DNA of 64,000 bases from Martinezella lusitana. GTDB taxonomy: Bacteria; Pseudomonadota; Alphaproteobacteria; Rhizobiales; Rhizobiaceae. Position numbers and translations under genes: made by a program. This document shows, piece after piece, positions 34,796 to 44,085 of this stretch (positions within the stretch are counted from its first letter, which is position 1; the number at the start of each line of letters is the position of its first letter). The notes below the pieces were generated by a model. The model was given only the letters and a program-made list of their open reading frames with translations. It did no database searches and was not told the DNA's origin. Location: assembly GCF_900094565.1 (NCBI RefSeq), contig NZ_FMAF01000015.1, positions 1 to 64,000 of the forward strand. The letters are read 5' to 3'.

Positions 34796-35959
34796 CTACC
34801 AGTTCGTAACAGAACCGTCGCGGCGCTTCAGGTGAGGTGCTTCCCAGAAACGAAAACTCTCCGCCTTGACCACCTCTTCGTTGACCTCGACGCCGAGCCC
34901 CGGCAGATCGCTCACCGGATAGTGGGGGCCGTCGAGCCGCGGTTGCACTGGGAAAAAGTCGGCATTGTCAAAGCCCAGCTTTGTTTCGGGCGCCCTGGTC
35001 TCGAGCCAAGCGAAATTCGGTACCGCAGCGGCGAGATGGATGGTCGCGGCCGTGCAGACCGGGCCGAGGGGATTATGCGGCATCAGGTCTACATAGTGCG
35101 CCTCGCTCCAACCAGCGACCTTCATCGCTTCGGTGAACCCGCCAACATTGCAGATATCGAGCCGGTTGAACTGATGGATGCCACGCTCGATGTAGGGCAG
35201 GAATTGCCACTTGCTGGAAAATTCCTCACCGATGGCGAACGGGATGTCGGTCATCGTGCGCAGGGATTCGTAGGCCTCCGGCGTCTCGTCTCGTATCGGC
35301 TCCTCGAGGAAGTCGAGTACGCCACGACCGAGCTTGTTACAGAAGCTTGCCGCCTCTGCCACCGACAGCCGGTGATGATAGTCGATACCGAGTACGACGT
35401 CGTCGCCCAGCGCCGCGCGCGCCTTGTTCAGCATAGTTGCGGTGGCACCAATCGACTCCCGCGGCTCAAAGATGTCCTTGCTGTTTTGCCCGACGGGGAA
35501 GAAGCGGATCGCCTGCCACCCCTGTGCGCGTAGTTCGCGGGCTCGTTCGATGGCAACATCGCCCTCGGCCTCGTCGCCGGTCGAGGCGAAGGTGGGAATT
35601 CGGTCACGCTGCTTGCCTCCCAGCAGTTCATAGGCCGGCACCCCCAGCGCCTTCCCCTTGATGTCGTGAAGGGCAATGTCGATGGCGGAAATCGCCGCCT
35701 GCAAAACGCGCCCGCCTTCGAAGTATTGGCTGCGATAAACTTCTTGCCAGATCCGACCAATCTGCATCGGGTCGCGGCCGATGAGAAACTCGCGATAGTG
35801 CTCGATCGCGCCGGCCACGGCCTTCTCGCGACCGCTCAAGCCGCTCTCGCCCCAGCCAAAGATGCCGTCGTCGGTCTCGACCTTGACCAGCATCTGGTTG
35901 CGCGTCCCTACCCATACCGGATAGGGTTTGATAGCGGTGATTTTAAGCTTCGCAGTCAT
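34796..35959 (-). CDS. Enolase-superfamily sugar-acid dehydratase, galactonate-dehydratase-like
   Basis: A 387-residue mandelate racemase/muconate-lactonising type enzyme. C-terminal barrel residues include Asp and His in GIDYHHRLS, Glu in FLEEPIRDE, Glu in AIGEEFSSKW and the acid-base His in LMPHNPLGPV. This is the ligand set of the D-galactonate dehydratase group. It removes water from an aldonate to give a 2-keto-3-deoxy acid. The frame is open to 35965; ATG 35959 follows GAGGGTG and was preferred. It sits 21 bp upstream of the RraA-like aldolase gene and 33 bp after the ABC ATPase. The exact sugar acid is unknown. Confidence 0.88.
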   Translation of the reverse strand: MTAKLKITAIKPYPVWVGTRNQMLVKVETDDGIFGWGESGLSGREKAVAGAIEHYREFLIGRDPMQIGRIWQEVYRSQYFEGGRVLQAAISAIDIALHDIKGKALGVPAYELLGGKQRDRIPTFASTGDEAEGDVAIERARELRAQGWQAIRFFPVGQNSKDIFEPRESIGATATMLNKARAALGDDVVLGIDYHHRLSVAEAASFCNKLGRGVLDFLEEPIRDETPEAYESLRTMTDIPFAIGEEFSSKWQFLPYIERGIHQFNRLDICNVGGFTEAMKVAGWSEAHYVDLMPHNPLGPVCTAATIHLAAAVPNFAWLETRAPETKLGFDNADFFPVQPRLDGPHYPVSDLPGLGVEVNEEVVKAESFRFWEAPHLKRRDGSVTNW

Positions 35960-35992
35960 CCACACCCTCGTTTCACACGCATCCGCTCTGTC

Positions 35993-37096
35993 TCAGTTGG
36001 CCTTGAGGGCCATTTCTGTTTCGCCATCGAACAGATGCATCCGCTCCTGATCGAATTCGAGCCAAATTGGCTCGTCGGGCGCGACGGCAATGGTCGGCGG
36101 GACGCTGACATTGACGATGGCGCCGGACAGGAACGCCTGTACGAAAGTGACGTCTCCGGTCGGCTCCACGGTGTAGGCCTTTGCAGGGACGCTTCCTGGC
36201 ACCGCACTCTTGTGCAGTTTGATCGTCGAGTGACGTGCGCCGAGCACGATTTTCTTGGTGGTTGCCCGCGCGACCTTCCGGGCGTTTTCTGACGAGAGCT
36301 CGAGGCGCCAGCCCTCCGCGCTGGTCAACACTATGTTGCCGCTTGCCGTTGACGCCTCCAGCGGAACAAGGCTCATCGCCGGGCTGCCGACGAAGCTGGC
36401 GACGAACATGTTCACCGGATGGGCAAAAACCTGCGCTGGTGAATCGTATTGCTGCAGGTAGCCGCCGTTCATCACCGCCATTCTGTCGGCCATGGTTACC
36501 GCTTCGAGCTGGTCGTGCGTCACATAGATGATCGTCGCCTTGAGGTCCTGGTGGAAACGCTTGATCTCCGACCGCATCTGCACGCGCAGCTTTGCGTCGA
36601 GGTTGGAGAGCGGTTCATCCATCAGGAATACCGCCGGATCGCGAACGAGGGCACGGCCCAGCGCCACGCGCTGCTGTTGCCCGCCCGAAAGTTCGCGTGG
36701 CTTGCGCTCGAGCAGTTGCGTCATGTCGAGCACTCGCGCTGCTTCCTTGACCTTCCTGTCGATCTCGTCCCTTGGCAGTTTGCGCATCTGCAGGGGGAAC
36801 GCCAGATTTTTGTAGACCGATTTCTGCGGATAGAGCGCGTAGTTCTGGAACACCATTGCGATGTCCCGGTCCTTGGGGTCGAGGTCGTTGACCATCCTGT
36901 CGCCGATGACGATGTCGCCAGATGTGATGGGGATGAGCCCTGCCACAAGGTTGAGTGTGGTTGTCTTGCCGCAGCCCGAAGGGCCGACGAGCGCAACAAA
37001 TTCGCCGTCGTTGACCGTCAGCGAAACGTTGTTGACAGCTTTGAAGCTGCCATAGGTCTTGACCAGATCTTTGAGGACCACGTGGGCCACCGGCAA
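35993..37096 (-). CDS. ABC sugar transporter ATPase, UgpC/MalK type
   Basis: A 367-residue ATPase. The nucleotide-binding domain has Walker A GPSGCGKTT (39-47), Q-loop MVFQNYALYPQ, signature LSGGQQQR, Walker B FLMDEPLSNLD and H-loop YVTHDQLEA. A C-terminal TOBE/OB regulatory domain follows (residues 235-367, ending FDQERMHLFDGETEMAL). It energises the importer with the two permeases directly upstream. The gap to the permease gene is 5 bp. MalK-type ATPases may be shared with other importers. Confidence 0.92.
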   Translation of the reverse strand: MPVAHVVLKDLVKTYGSFKAVNNVSLTVNDGEFVALVGPSGCGKTTTLNLVAGLIPITSGDIVIGDRMVNDLDPKDRDIAMVFQNYALYPQKSVYKNLAFPLQMRKLPRDEIDRKVKEAARVLDMTQLLERKPRELSGGQQQRVALGRALVRDPAVFLMDEPLSNLDAKLRVQMRSEIKRFHQDLKATIIYVTHDQLEAVTMADRMAVMNGGYLQQYDSPAQVFAHPVNMFVASFVGSPAMSLVPLEASTASGNIVLTSAEGWRLELSSENARKVARATTKKIVLGARHSTIKLHKSAVPGSVPAKAYTVEPTGDVTFVQAFLSGAIVNVSVPPTIAVAPDEPIWLEFDQERMHLFDGETEMALKAN

Positions 37097-37101
37097 CTCC
37101 C

Positions 37102-37992
37102 CTAGTGCTTGACTGCGCCTTCCGTAAGGGCGCGTACGAAGTATCGTTGCAGTACGAGGAACAGGACCACGACAGGCACGCTCATCATGAAGCTGGCCGC
37201 CATCAGGCCCGGAAAGTCCGTTGTATTTTCCGAGAAGAAGCGCTGGATGCCGACCGGCAGTGTCAATTGCTCGTTCTTGGAGAGGAAGGTGTAGGCGTAG
37301 ATGTACTCATTCCATGCGCCAATGAAGGAATAGATCGCCGTGGCGATGATTCCCGGCGCCGAGAGCGGCATCACGATCAGGACAAAGGCCTGGAACCGCG
37401 TTGCCCCGTCGATGCGCGCCGCCTGCTCGAGTTGCACCGGGATGTTGTCGTAGAAGCCCTTGAGGAGCCAGATTGCCAGCGGCAGCCCGAATGTGAGGTA
37501 GGTGAGGATGAGTGACCCATGTGTGTTCACCAGCCCGATCGCGCGCATCAGGATAAAGAGCGGCACGAGAAAGATCACTGCCGGGAACATGTTGCGAAGC
37601 AAGACGGCGAAGAACAGAAAGTTCCGGCCCGGGAAGGTGAAGCGTGAAAACGCGTAGGCCGCAGGAACAGCCACGATTACCGAAAGGATGGTCGTGGCGG
37701 TGGAGACGAAAAGGCTGTTCCAGAAGAAGCGCAGGAAGTCCCGGCCGACGCTGTTTTGCGGATCGAGCAGCTTCTGGTAGCTGGCGAGAGTGGGATGGTC
37801 CGGCCACCACTGTGGCGGGAACTGCATGGCCGCGAAGCCGGACTTGATCGAGGTGATCAGCATCCAGATCATCGGCAAAGCGGTGTAAAGCAGCATGAAA
37901 ACAAGGAAGACGCGTCCGCCCCACCGCCAGCCATCGATGCGCATGCGGCGACGCGCCCGGCCTCGATGAGCAGTTTCGGCGATCGCGCTCAT
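37102..37992 (-). CDS. ABC sugar transporter permease, MalG type
   Basis: A 296-residue inner-membrane protein with six helices. It carries the coupling motif EQAARIDGATRFQAFVLIVMPLSAPGI (EAA loop) and a C-terminal helix ending YFVRALTEGAVKH, the standard end of MalG-type subunits. The N-terminal charged patch RRRMRIDGW precedes the first helix. It overlaps the MalF-type gene by 4 bp and is followed by the ATPase gene. The length is normal. Substrate specificity lies mainly in the binding protein. Confidence 0.9.
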   Translation of the reverse strand: MSAIAETAHRGRARRRMRIDGWRWGGRVFLVFMLLYTALPMIWMLITSIKSGFAAMQFPPQWWPDHPTLASYQKLLDPQNSVGRDFLRFFWNSLFVSTATTILSVIVAVPAAYAFSRFTFPGRNFLFFAVLLRNMFPAVIFLVPLFILMRAIGLVNTHGSLILTYLTFGLPLAIWLLKGFYDNIPVQLEQAARIDGATRFQAFVLIVMPLSAPGIIATAIYSFIGAWNEYIYAYTFLSKNEQLTLPVGIQRFFSENTTDFPGLMAASFMMSVPVVVLFLVLQRYFVRALTEGAVKH

Positions 37993-38948
37993 TCGCTTCC
38001 ATCCTTCTGTTCGTTGCCGCTCAGCGCCCGGACGTAAAAGTAGCCGAACGACATAAGGATCAGGAACAGCAGCACCGAATAGGCCGATGCCACCCCCCAG
38101 CGCTGGCGACCGAAGGCAAGTTCATAAATGTGGGTGATCCAGATGTGCGAGGCGTTCGACGGCCCGCCGCCAGTCATGATCCAGGGGATGATGAAAGAAT
38201 TGAAGTTGGCCACTGCCAGCAGGAGGATCGTCACCGTCGAGACGTTTCTCAGGTGCGGAAAGGTGACGTGCCAGAACCGCTGCCATGCATTGGCTCCGTC
38301 GACTTTTGCGGCGCGCAGCAACTGATCGGGAACCGTCTGCAGGCCGGCCATCATCATGATCATGGCAAACGGAAACTCTCGCCAAATATTGACGACGATC
38401 AGCGAGGGCAACACTGTGTTGACGCTGTCGATGAAATTCGGCGGCCGGTCGGCCAACCCAAGGCCGACCAGCACCGCGCCGATGATCCCAAAGTCCGAAT
38501 GGTAGATCCACTTCCAGATATAGGACGCGGCGACCGCGCTGATGACCCAGGGAATGATCAGGATGGCCCGCAGGATGCCGCGGCCGATAAAGTCGCGATG
38601 GAGCGCCAGGGCGCAGGCAAACCCCAGGACAAATGAGATGAGAGTGGATCCCAGTGTCCAGATAAGAGTGTTCGAGGTGACCGTCCAGAACACCGGACTT
38701 GTGAGGATGGCGATGTAGTTGTCGAGGCCGACGAAAATCTTGTCCCGGAGTTGCAGGCCAGGCGGTGTGTTAAAGAACGACAGCTCGATCGTGTAGTAGA
38801 TGGGATAGGCAATGACGATGAGCATCACGGCGATCGCAGGAAGCACGTATGCGTAGTCAGCGCGATGCTCCCAAATCTTTCGCAGCACGCCGGACCTGTC
38901 GGTCTGCAGTCTTCGGCGCGCCTCGGCCTTGCCAGTCAAGATCGTCAC
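37989..38948 (-). CDS. ABC sugar transporter permease, MalF type
   Basis: A 319-residue permease. Six helices begin at YAYVLPAIAVMLIVIAYPIYYTIELSF. The EAA coupling loop is LLRAAKVDGANAWQRFWHVTFPHL. It is a single-unit MalF-type subunit without the extra periplasmic domain of enteric MalF. It lies 74 bp after the binding-protein gene and overlaps the MalG-type gene by 4 bp (ATGA). It is part of the five-gene transport and dehydratase operon. Confidence 0.9.
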   Translation of the reverse strand: MTILTGKAEARRRLQTDRSGVLRKIWEHRADYAYVLPAIAVMLIVIAYPIYYTIELSFFNTPPGLQLRDKIFVGLDNYIAILTSPVFWTVTSNTLIWTLGSTLISFVLGFACALALHRDFIGRGILRAILIIPWVISAVAASYIWKWIYHSDFGIIGAVLVGLGLADRPPNFIDSVNTVLPSLIVVNIWREFPFAMIMMMAGLQTVPDQLLRAAKVDGANAWQRFWHVTFPHLRNVSTVTILLLAVANFNSFIIPWIMTGGGPSNASHIWITHIYELAFGRQRWGVASAYSVLLFLILMSFGYFYVRALSGNEQKDGSE

Positions 38949-39022
38949 TGTGCCCTGCCCTTATTCTTTGGAGGAAAACCGGCTGCTATCGAGGCGCAGC
39001 CGGTCAGATCGGCAGGCTCGGA

Positions 39023-40501
39023 CTAGAGTCCGCCACCCATCAGCTCTTTTACCCTCTTGGCTGCGTCGTCTGCTGCTTGATCGACGGTCATGGCTCCTGT
39101 CAGGGCATTCTGCAGCATATCGGGAACGATGATGTTCATGATCTCGGGCGATTGTGGCAGCGCCGGGAACGGGATGCCGTATGGCAGCATCGAGGTCGTG
39201 ACATCAAGGAACTTGATACTGTCCAGGCGTTCCTTCATCCATTTGGTCTTGAAGCCGTTAAGGTTTCCGGGGTTCGAGCCAGCGTAGGCCATCTTCAGCG
39301 ACCATTCGGGGCTTGCCCACATGCATCCCAGAGCCTTTGCAGCCGGCTCATCGACCTTGCCGCCCTCGACATATTCGGGCTTCAGGATGTGAATGTTGGA
39401 GCCGCCAAACACCACGGCACGCTTGCCGTCGGGACCAGTCGGTATCAGACCGTAGCGCATGTTGTCGATGACGGTCTGCGCTTTGTCCTTGTCGCTGCCC
39501 GTCGTCTTCTTCTGCAGGTCGAGCATGACGTTATAGTCGGAAGGGTGCGATACCATCATGGCGAGCTGGCCAGCGAGGAAGAGGGGCTGGTTATCCGCCT
39601 GCTGATTGGTGAGTGCCGAAACCGGAACCGACTTGTCGCGAACATACATATCGTACGAGGCTTGCAATGCCGCCTTGCTCTGCGGGCTATCCAGCTCGAC
39701 CTGCTTATAGGTCGGGCTCGCGGTAGCTTCGTCGAAGACGCCGCCGCCATAGGCCCACAGCTGTGGCATGAAGCGATAGGGCGTATTGCCAGCGTTCTTG
39801 CGCGCCACGAGGCCATAACCGGCAATACCGAGCTTGTCGTGGATCTGCTTGGAATATTTGACGACGTCGTCCCAGGTCGCCGGAGCCTTGTCTGGATCGA
39901 GGCCTGCACGCTTGAAGATGTCGGCGTTCCAGATGAACGCCATCGTCTCGTTGTTGGTTGGAACGCCGTAGGTCACCCCTTCCCAGGTTACGGCCTTCAT
40001 TGCACCGGGCCAGAAATCCTCGGTCGAATACCCTACATCCTCAGGTTTGAGCGGCTGCAGATAGCCCTTTGCGGCGAACTCGGTGCCCCCCAGGATTTGC
40101 AGGCGCACCGCCATGGGCGCTGCATTGCCCAGAAGTGCGGTCCGAAACTTATCCAGAAGGTCATTATAGGTGAGGGCTTGTTCCTCAAGCTGGATGTTTG
40201 GATAGGTTTTGCGGAAGGTCTCGAAGAACTCCTTATAATACTGGCGCAGGAGGTCGGGGTCACCCTCGAAGACCCCCTGATACCAGAAAGTCAGTCGCCC
40301 CTTATAGTCGAGAGGGGTGACCTTTGCGCAATCGCCCGCCGTGTCAAATTCCTGTGTGCCGGCAATGGAGCGCACATATTCCGGCGACCACTTGCTCAAG
40401 TCGACCGGCGCACCCAGCGCAGACGCTGACATCAAAGATAGCGTCAAAGCGGTGGATAAAGTTCCGCGCACGACGGCACCGCCGAGTGAAATCCTCGTCA
40501 T
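39023..40501 (-). CDS. ABC sugar-acid/sugar-binding protein, extracellular family 1
   Basis: A 492-residue periplasmic protein, long for family 1. It has a signal peptide of about 30 residues (LSTALTLSLMSASALGA). The mature part holds RLTFWYQGVFEGDPDLLRQYYKEFFETFRKTYPNIQLE, ADIFKRAGLDPDKAPATWDDV and DGKRAVVFGGSNIHIL, all standard for sugar-binding proteins. It heads the importer operon and is divergent from the GntR-type gene (196 bp between starts). The downstream dehydratase suggests that an aldonate or uronate-derived acid is the ligand (inference). Confidence 0.88.
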   Translation of the reverse strand: MTRISLGGAVVRGTLSTALTLSLMSASALGAPVDLSKWSPEYVRSIAGTQEFDTAGDCAKVTPLDYKGRLTFWYQGVFEGDPDLLRQYYKEFFETFRKTYPNIQLEEQALTYNDLLDKFRTALLGNAAPMAVRLQILGGTEFAAKGYLQPLKPEDVGYSTEDFWPGAMKAVTWEGVTYGVPTNNETMAFIWNADIFKRAGLDPDKAPATWDDVVKYSKQIHDKLGIAGYGLVARKNAGNTPYRFMPQLWAYGGGVFDEATASPTYKQVELDSPQSKAALQASYDMYVRDKSVPVSALTNQQADNQPLFLAGQLAMMVSHPSDYNVMLDLQKKTTGSDKDKAQTVIDNMRYGLIPTGPDGKRAVVFGGSNIHILKPEYVEGGKVDEPAAKALGCMWASPEWSLKMAYAGSNPGNLNGFKTKWMKERLDSIKFLDVTTSMLPYGIPFPALPQSPEIMNIIVPDMLQNALTGAMTVDQAADDAAKRVKELMGGGL

Positions 40502-40645
40502 AGGTATCCTCCAGGTTCTCTCCCAAGCCGCTCTGCATCGAGGCGAACGGTTTTTGCTCCCCGGCCACGGGACTTTCCACCCAATGTATCCCTTCGACCA
40601 GATTATACGTTTTCAGATTGTAGATTGCCTGTCAATTGAAGAAAT

Positions 40646-40660
40646 CGTACATTGTTTACG
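40646..40660. promoter_or_regulatory. Imperfect palindrome CGTACA-TTG-TTTACG, candidate GntR operator
   Basis: The arms match at 5 of 6 positions. It lies in the divergent region between the importer operon and the GntR-type gene, 38 bp before the GntR start codon. The size (15 bp) suits FadR-group regulators. It is a single copy, so chance is possible. Confidence 0.35.
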
Positions 40661-40697
40661 GAAAATTTGCGTGATATTGGAGCAGTGTGTGTATTAA

Positions 40698-41420
40698 GTG
40701 GGGAAAGTCTTGGCCGAAACGAGCGATTTTAGAGCAAAGCCACCCGAAGGGATCGACGCTATCGGAGCCTCCAGCGAGGGCGCCTCGGTTTATCGACTGA
40801 TCAGGGACGACATTATCGAAGGGCGGCTCGCTGCCAACGAGCGGCTTGTGGTTACCGACCTCGCCCGGCGCCACGGCACCTCAACCAACCCCGTGCGCGA
40901 GGCTCTGCAACTGTTGCGCGGGGAGGGCTTTGTCACCCTCATTCCCAATCGCGGAGCGCGCGTGCGGCCCATAGATCAGGATTTTGTTCGGGACATCTAC
41001 GAGATCGGAGTCTTGATCGAGCCGGCACTGACGCGATGGTTCGTGAATATGGCGACCGTCGAGGACATTGCTGAACTCGAACGCATCCAAAGCCTAATTG
41101 AAGAGAACAACTTCGCCGACACGTTCAGGCACAGCGAGTTGGACACCGCCTTTCATACCGTGATGTATCAAAAGCACTACAACCGCCATGCGGCCGAGCT
41201 CTGGTGGAAGCATCGCGAAGTGCTTCGAGCCGTGAGCCGGCGTTTCAACTTCACGCTCGCCCGGCGTGCCGCGGTCCTTGGCGAGCATCGCGAGCTTATC
41301 ACGCATGTGAAAGCGGGAAATGCGAACGAGGCAGCCGAACTCATTGCACGCCATGTCGAGGGCTCCGGCCGCCACATCCTGGAACATATGCGTGCCCGTA
41401 ACGCCGCCCGGGCGGGATAG
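40698..41420 (+). CDS. GntR-family transcriptional regulator (FadR/FCD group)
   Basis: A 240-residue regulator. The winged HTH covers residues about 25-95: YRLIRDDIIEGRLAANERLVVTDLARRHGTSTNPVREALQLLRGEGFVTLIPNRGARV. The C-terminal FCD domain is all-helical, with the metal/ligand histidines in HSELDTAFHTVMYQKH and AVLGEHRELITHVKAGN. GTG 40698 is the longest start; TTG 40710 is possible. It is divergent from the sugar ABC operon and 52 bp upstream of the first of three dehydratase genes on its own strand. It probably controls both arms in response to a sugar acid. Confidence 0.9.
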   Translation: MGKVLAETSDFRAKPPEGIDAIGASSEGASVYRLIRDDIIEGRLAANERLVVTDLARRHGTSTNPVREALQLLRGEGFVTLIPNRGARVRPIDQDFVRDIYEIGVLIEPALTRWFVNMATVEDIAELERIQSLIEENNFADTFRHSELDTAFHTVMYQKHYNRHAAELWWKHREVLRAVSRRFNFTLARRAAVLGEHRELITHVKAGNANEAAELIARHVEGSGRHILEHMRARNAARAG

Positions 41421-41472
41421 AATACATAGTCTGAATATCTTTATACCGACCACTTCAGCAAAGGCATTTGAG

Positions 41473-42639
41473 ATGAAAATCACCAGCGTCCGGCCGTGGC
41501 TCATCAGATCCGATGCGTCCTATTGGGGAGAGTATCTGTTCGTCGAAGTGACCACCGATGAGGGGGTCAGCGGCTGGGGAGAGATCACCACCACGACAAG
41601 GCTCGCCAATCGCGCCCTCTGCACGATCTTGCGGCAAATCGGGGTCGCTTTGACAGGCGAGGACCCGGCGCGTATCGAGTATCTGTGGCACAAGATATTC
41701 CGCAGCTTCACCTACATGGGCAGTCGCGGCGCGGCAGTCGAATGCGTAAGCGCCATTGACATAGCTCTTTGGGACATCCGAGGCAAAGTTCTTGGCAAGC
41801 CGATTTACGAGCTGTTGGGTGGACCGGTACGCGACGAAATCGCGCTCTACACCCATCCCAACCAGGCCAAGTTTACCAGTAATGAAGCTGTGGTCCGGGA
41901 AATTCGAGACATTGTCGAGTCCGGCCACACTGCGCTCAAGTTCGATCCTTTCCCCCATCAAGGCCGCGCCGTCGATGGACAGCCTCGCGAACAGCGCGAC
42001 GGCTACCTCGATGGTGGCATGACCCGCAAGGATGAGCGTGAAGCCGCCGAACTCACGGCTCTGATCCGAGAAACGGCGGGCTCTGATGTTGATATCCTCA
42101 TCGATGCGCATGGCCGGTTCGACGTTCCCACCGCCATTCGCCTTTGTCGGAGCCTTGAGGAAGCTGCTAAGATCGACTGGTTTGAGGAGCCCTGTCCGCC
42201 TGAGAGCCTCAACGCGCTCAAACAGGTCCGTGAGAAGGTCAGTACCGCTATCTCCTGGGGCGAGCGCGGCCACACGAAGTGGGATTTCGTGCCGGTGCTC
42301 GAAAACAAGCTCGCCGACTACATCATGCCGGACGTCACCTGGACCGGCGGCATTACCGAACTCAAGAAGATTTCTGCCCTATGCGAAGCCTATTACATCC
42401 CGGTTTCGCCGCATGACGCAGCAGGGCCGATCAACGTGGTCGCGGGAGCGCAGGTGATGATGACCGTTCCTAATTTCTACAAACTTGAAACGTCAGAGTG
42501 GAACTTGGGCAAATACGATCATCTCATCGACAGGCCACTCGATGTTTCGAACGGCAGCCTCAAGCTTACGCCCAAGCCTGGCCTCGGCGTTGAAATGAAC
42601 CGCGACTACCTTCAAAACCACGAGATAGAGTTGGCCTAG
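41473..42639 (+). CDS. Enolase-superfamily dehydratase, mandelate racemase subgroup (first of three)
   Basis: A 388-residue enzyme. The capping domain starts ITSVRPWLIRSDASYWGEYLFVEVTTDEGVSGWGE. Barrel residues are Lys and Asp in ALKFDPFP, Asp and His in LIDAHGRFD, Glu in WFEEPCPPE, Glu in ISWGERGHTKW and His in VSPHDAAGPI. The DxH plus late His set is that of the galactonate/mannonate-type dehydratases. ATG 41473 was chosen because the capping domain starts there; the longer frame overlaps the GntR gene. It lies just after the GntR gene, 67 bp upstream of the next dehydratase gene. Confidence 0.86.
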   Translation: MKITSVRPWLIRSDASYWGEYLFVEVTTDEGVSGWGEITTTTRLANRALCTILRQIGVALTGEDPARIEYLWHKIFRSFTYMGSRGAAVECVSAIDIALWDIRGKVLGKPIYELLGGPVRDEIALYTHPNQAKFTSNEAVVREIRDIVESGHTALKFDPFPHQGRAVDGQPREQRDGYLDGGMTRKDEREAAELTALIRETAGSDVDILIDAHGRFDVPTAIRLCRSLEEAAKIDWFEEPCPPESLNALKQVREKVSTAISWGERGHTKWDFVPVLENKLADYIMPDVTWTGGITELKKISALCEAYYIPVSPHDAAGPINVVAGAQVMMTVPNFYKLETSEWNLGKYDHLIDRPLDVSNGSLKLTPKPGLGVEMNRDYLQNHEIELA

Positions 42640-42706
42640 CCAGCAACACTCTGCGCCGCCTCAGCGTGCGCGACGACGAGCCCGCCGACCAGAACGAGGA
42701 TAAATC

Positions 42707-44068
42707 ATGGCAGAGGCAAATGGAGCCGACCAGGCGCTCAATCGGGTGAACACGCATTCCAAGCCGTCCGACCTTCGCATCACCGACATGCGGGTAGCCG
42801 AAATTGTCGGCGCGCCGTTTACCTCAACGCTACTCAAGATTTACACCAACCAGGGTATCGTCGGGCTTGGCGAGGTGCGCGACGGCGCCAGCGCCACCTA
42901 CGCACTGATGCTCAAGAGCCGGTTGCTTGGCGAGAACCCTTGCGACATCGATCGCCTGTTTCGCCGGATCAAGCAGTTTGGCGGGCACGGCCGGCAAGGC
43001 GGCGGCGTATCGGCGGTTGAAATCGCGTTGTGGGATCTTGCCGGCAAGGCCTATGGCGTCCCTATCTACCAGATGCTCGGCGGCCGGTTTCGGGAGAAAG
43101 TGCGCGTCTACTGTGATACCGACGCCACCGTGCCGAGCGGTACCGAGACCGGCAAGCGCCTCAAGCAGCGCATGGAGCTCGGATTCACCTTCCTCAAGAT
43201 GGATTTGGGATTGATGCAGATCGCGGATGTGCCCGGTGCGGTCGTGTTTCCTGCCGGCTCACTAGAAGGATACCGCGACGGTCCCCGTCGCGGGCCGCTG
43301 AAGACCATTGAGGAGCGGCGTGTCCGCAATGCCGCGTACGATTTGCATAACGTCCCGCACCCGTTTACCGGCCTGCACTTTTCCGAGAAGGGCCTCGACC
43401 TGCTTGAGCAATATATCGCGGAGGTTCGTGAGGTCATCGGCATGGATGTGCCGCTTGCGATCGACCATGTTGGCCATATCTCTGTGCAGAACGGCATTCG
43501 CCTTGCCAGGCGAATTGAAAAATACGTGCCAGCCTGGCTCGAGGATGTGATCCCATGGCAGTATACCGAGCAATACCGACAACTGCAGCACGCCACCACG
43601 GTGCCGATTTGCACGGGCGAGGATATATACCTCAAGGAGGGCTTCGAGCCTCTGCTCAATAGTGGCGGCGTCTCCGTTATCCACCCGGACCTGCTCACCA
43701 GCGGAGGCATCCTCGAGACCAAGAAGATCGGCGACATGGCGCAGGACCGTGGCGTCGCCATGGCCATCCATATGGCAGAAAGTCCGATCGCCGCAATGGC
43801 CGCGGCACATGTCGCGACCGCGACCGAAAATTTCATGGCGCTCGAATACCATTCCGCCGATGTTGACTGGTGGGACGATATTGTCACGGGCCTTCCCAAG
43901 CCGCTGGTGAAGAACGGCTTCATCACTGTTCCCGACAAGCCGGGTCTGGGGATTGACGATGTCGTGGACGAGGTGATTTCGGGGCATCTGCAGCCGGGTG
44001 TCACCGGCATTTGGCAGCCTACGGATCGCTGGGACGATGAGTATTCCTGGGACCGCACCTGGAGCTGA
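42707..44068 (+). CDS. Enolase-superfamily dehydratase, mannonate-dehydratase-like (second of three)
   Basis: A 453-residue enzyme, longer than its neighbours, with a 30-residue N-terminal extension and a C-terminal tail ending WDDEYSWDRTWS. Barrel features are Lys-Asp in FLKMDLGLMQ, Asp-His in LAIDHVGHI, Glu-Asp in WLEDVIPWQY, Glu in CTGEDIYLKEGF and the late His in AIHMAESPIA. The WLED and TGEDIY wording is shared with the third gene, so the two are related to each other more than to the first. ATG 42707 follows GAGGATAA. An internal insert at residues 180-225 (FPAGSLEGYRDGPRRGP) is distinctive. The substrate is unknown. Confidence 0.82.
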   Translation: MAEANGADQALNRVNTHSKPSDLRITDMRVAEIVGAPFTSTLLKIYTNQGIVGLGEVRDGASATYALMLKSRLLGENPCDIDRLFRRIKQFGGHGRQGGGVSAVEIALWDLAGKAYGVPIYQMLGGRFREKVRVYCDTDATVPSGTETGKRLKQRMELGFTFLKMDLGLMQIADVPGAVVFPAGSLEGYRDGPRRGPLKTIEERRVRNAAYDLHNVPHPFTGLHFSEKGLDLLEQYIAEVREVIGMDVPLAIDHVGHISVQNGIRLARRIEKYVPAWLEDVIPWQYTEQYRQLQHATTVPICTGEDIYLKEGFEPLLNSGGVSVIHPDLLTSGGILETKKIGDMAQDRGVAMAIHMAESPIAAMAAAHVATATENFMALEYHSADVDWWDDIVTGLPKPLVKNGFITVPDKPGLGIDDVVDEVISGHLQPGVTGIWQPTDRWDDEYSWDRTWS

Positions 44069-44085
44069 GACGAAAAGGAACGAAG

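Noticed and set aside
38849..40429. A 526-codon plus-strand open frame over the sugar-binding protein gene
   Set aside because: Antisense to a clear binding protein with a signal peptide; no recognisable domain.
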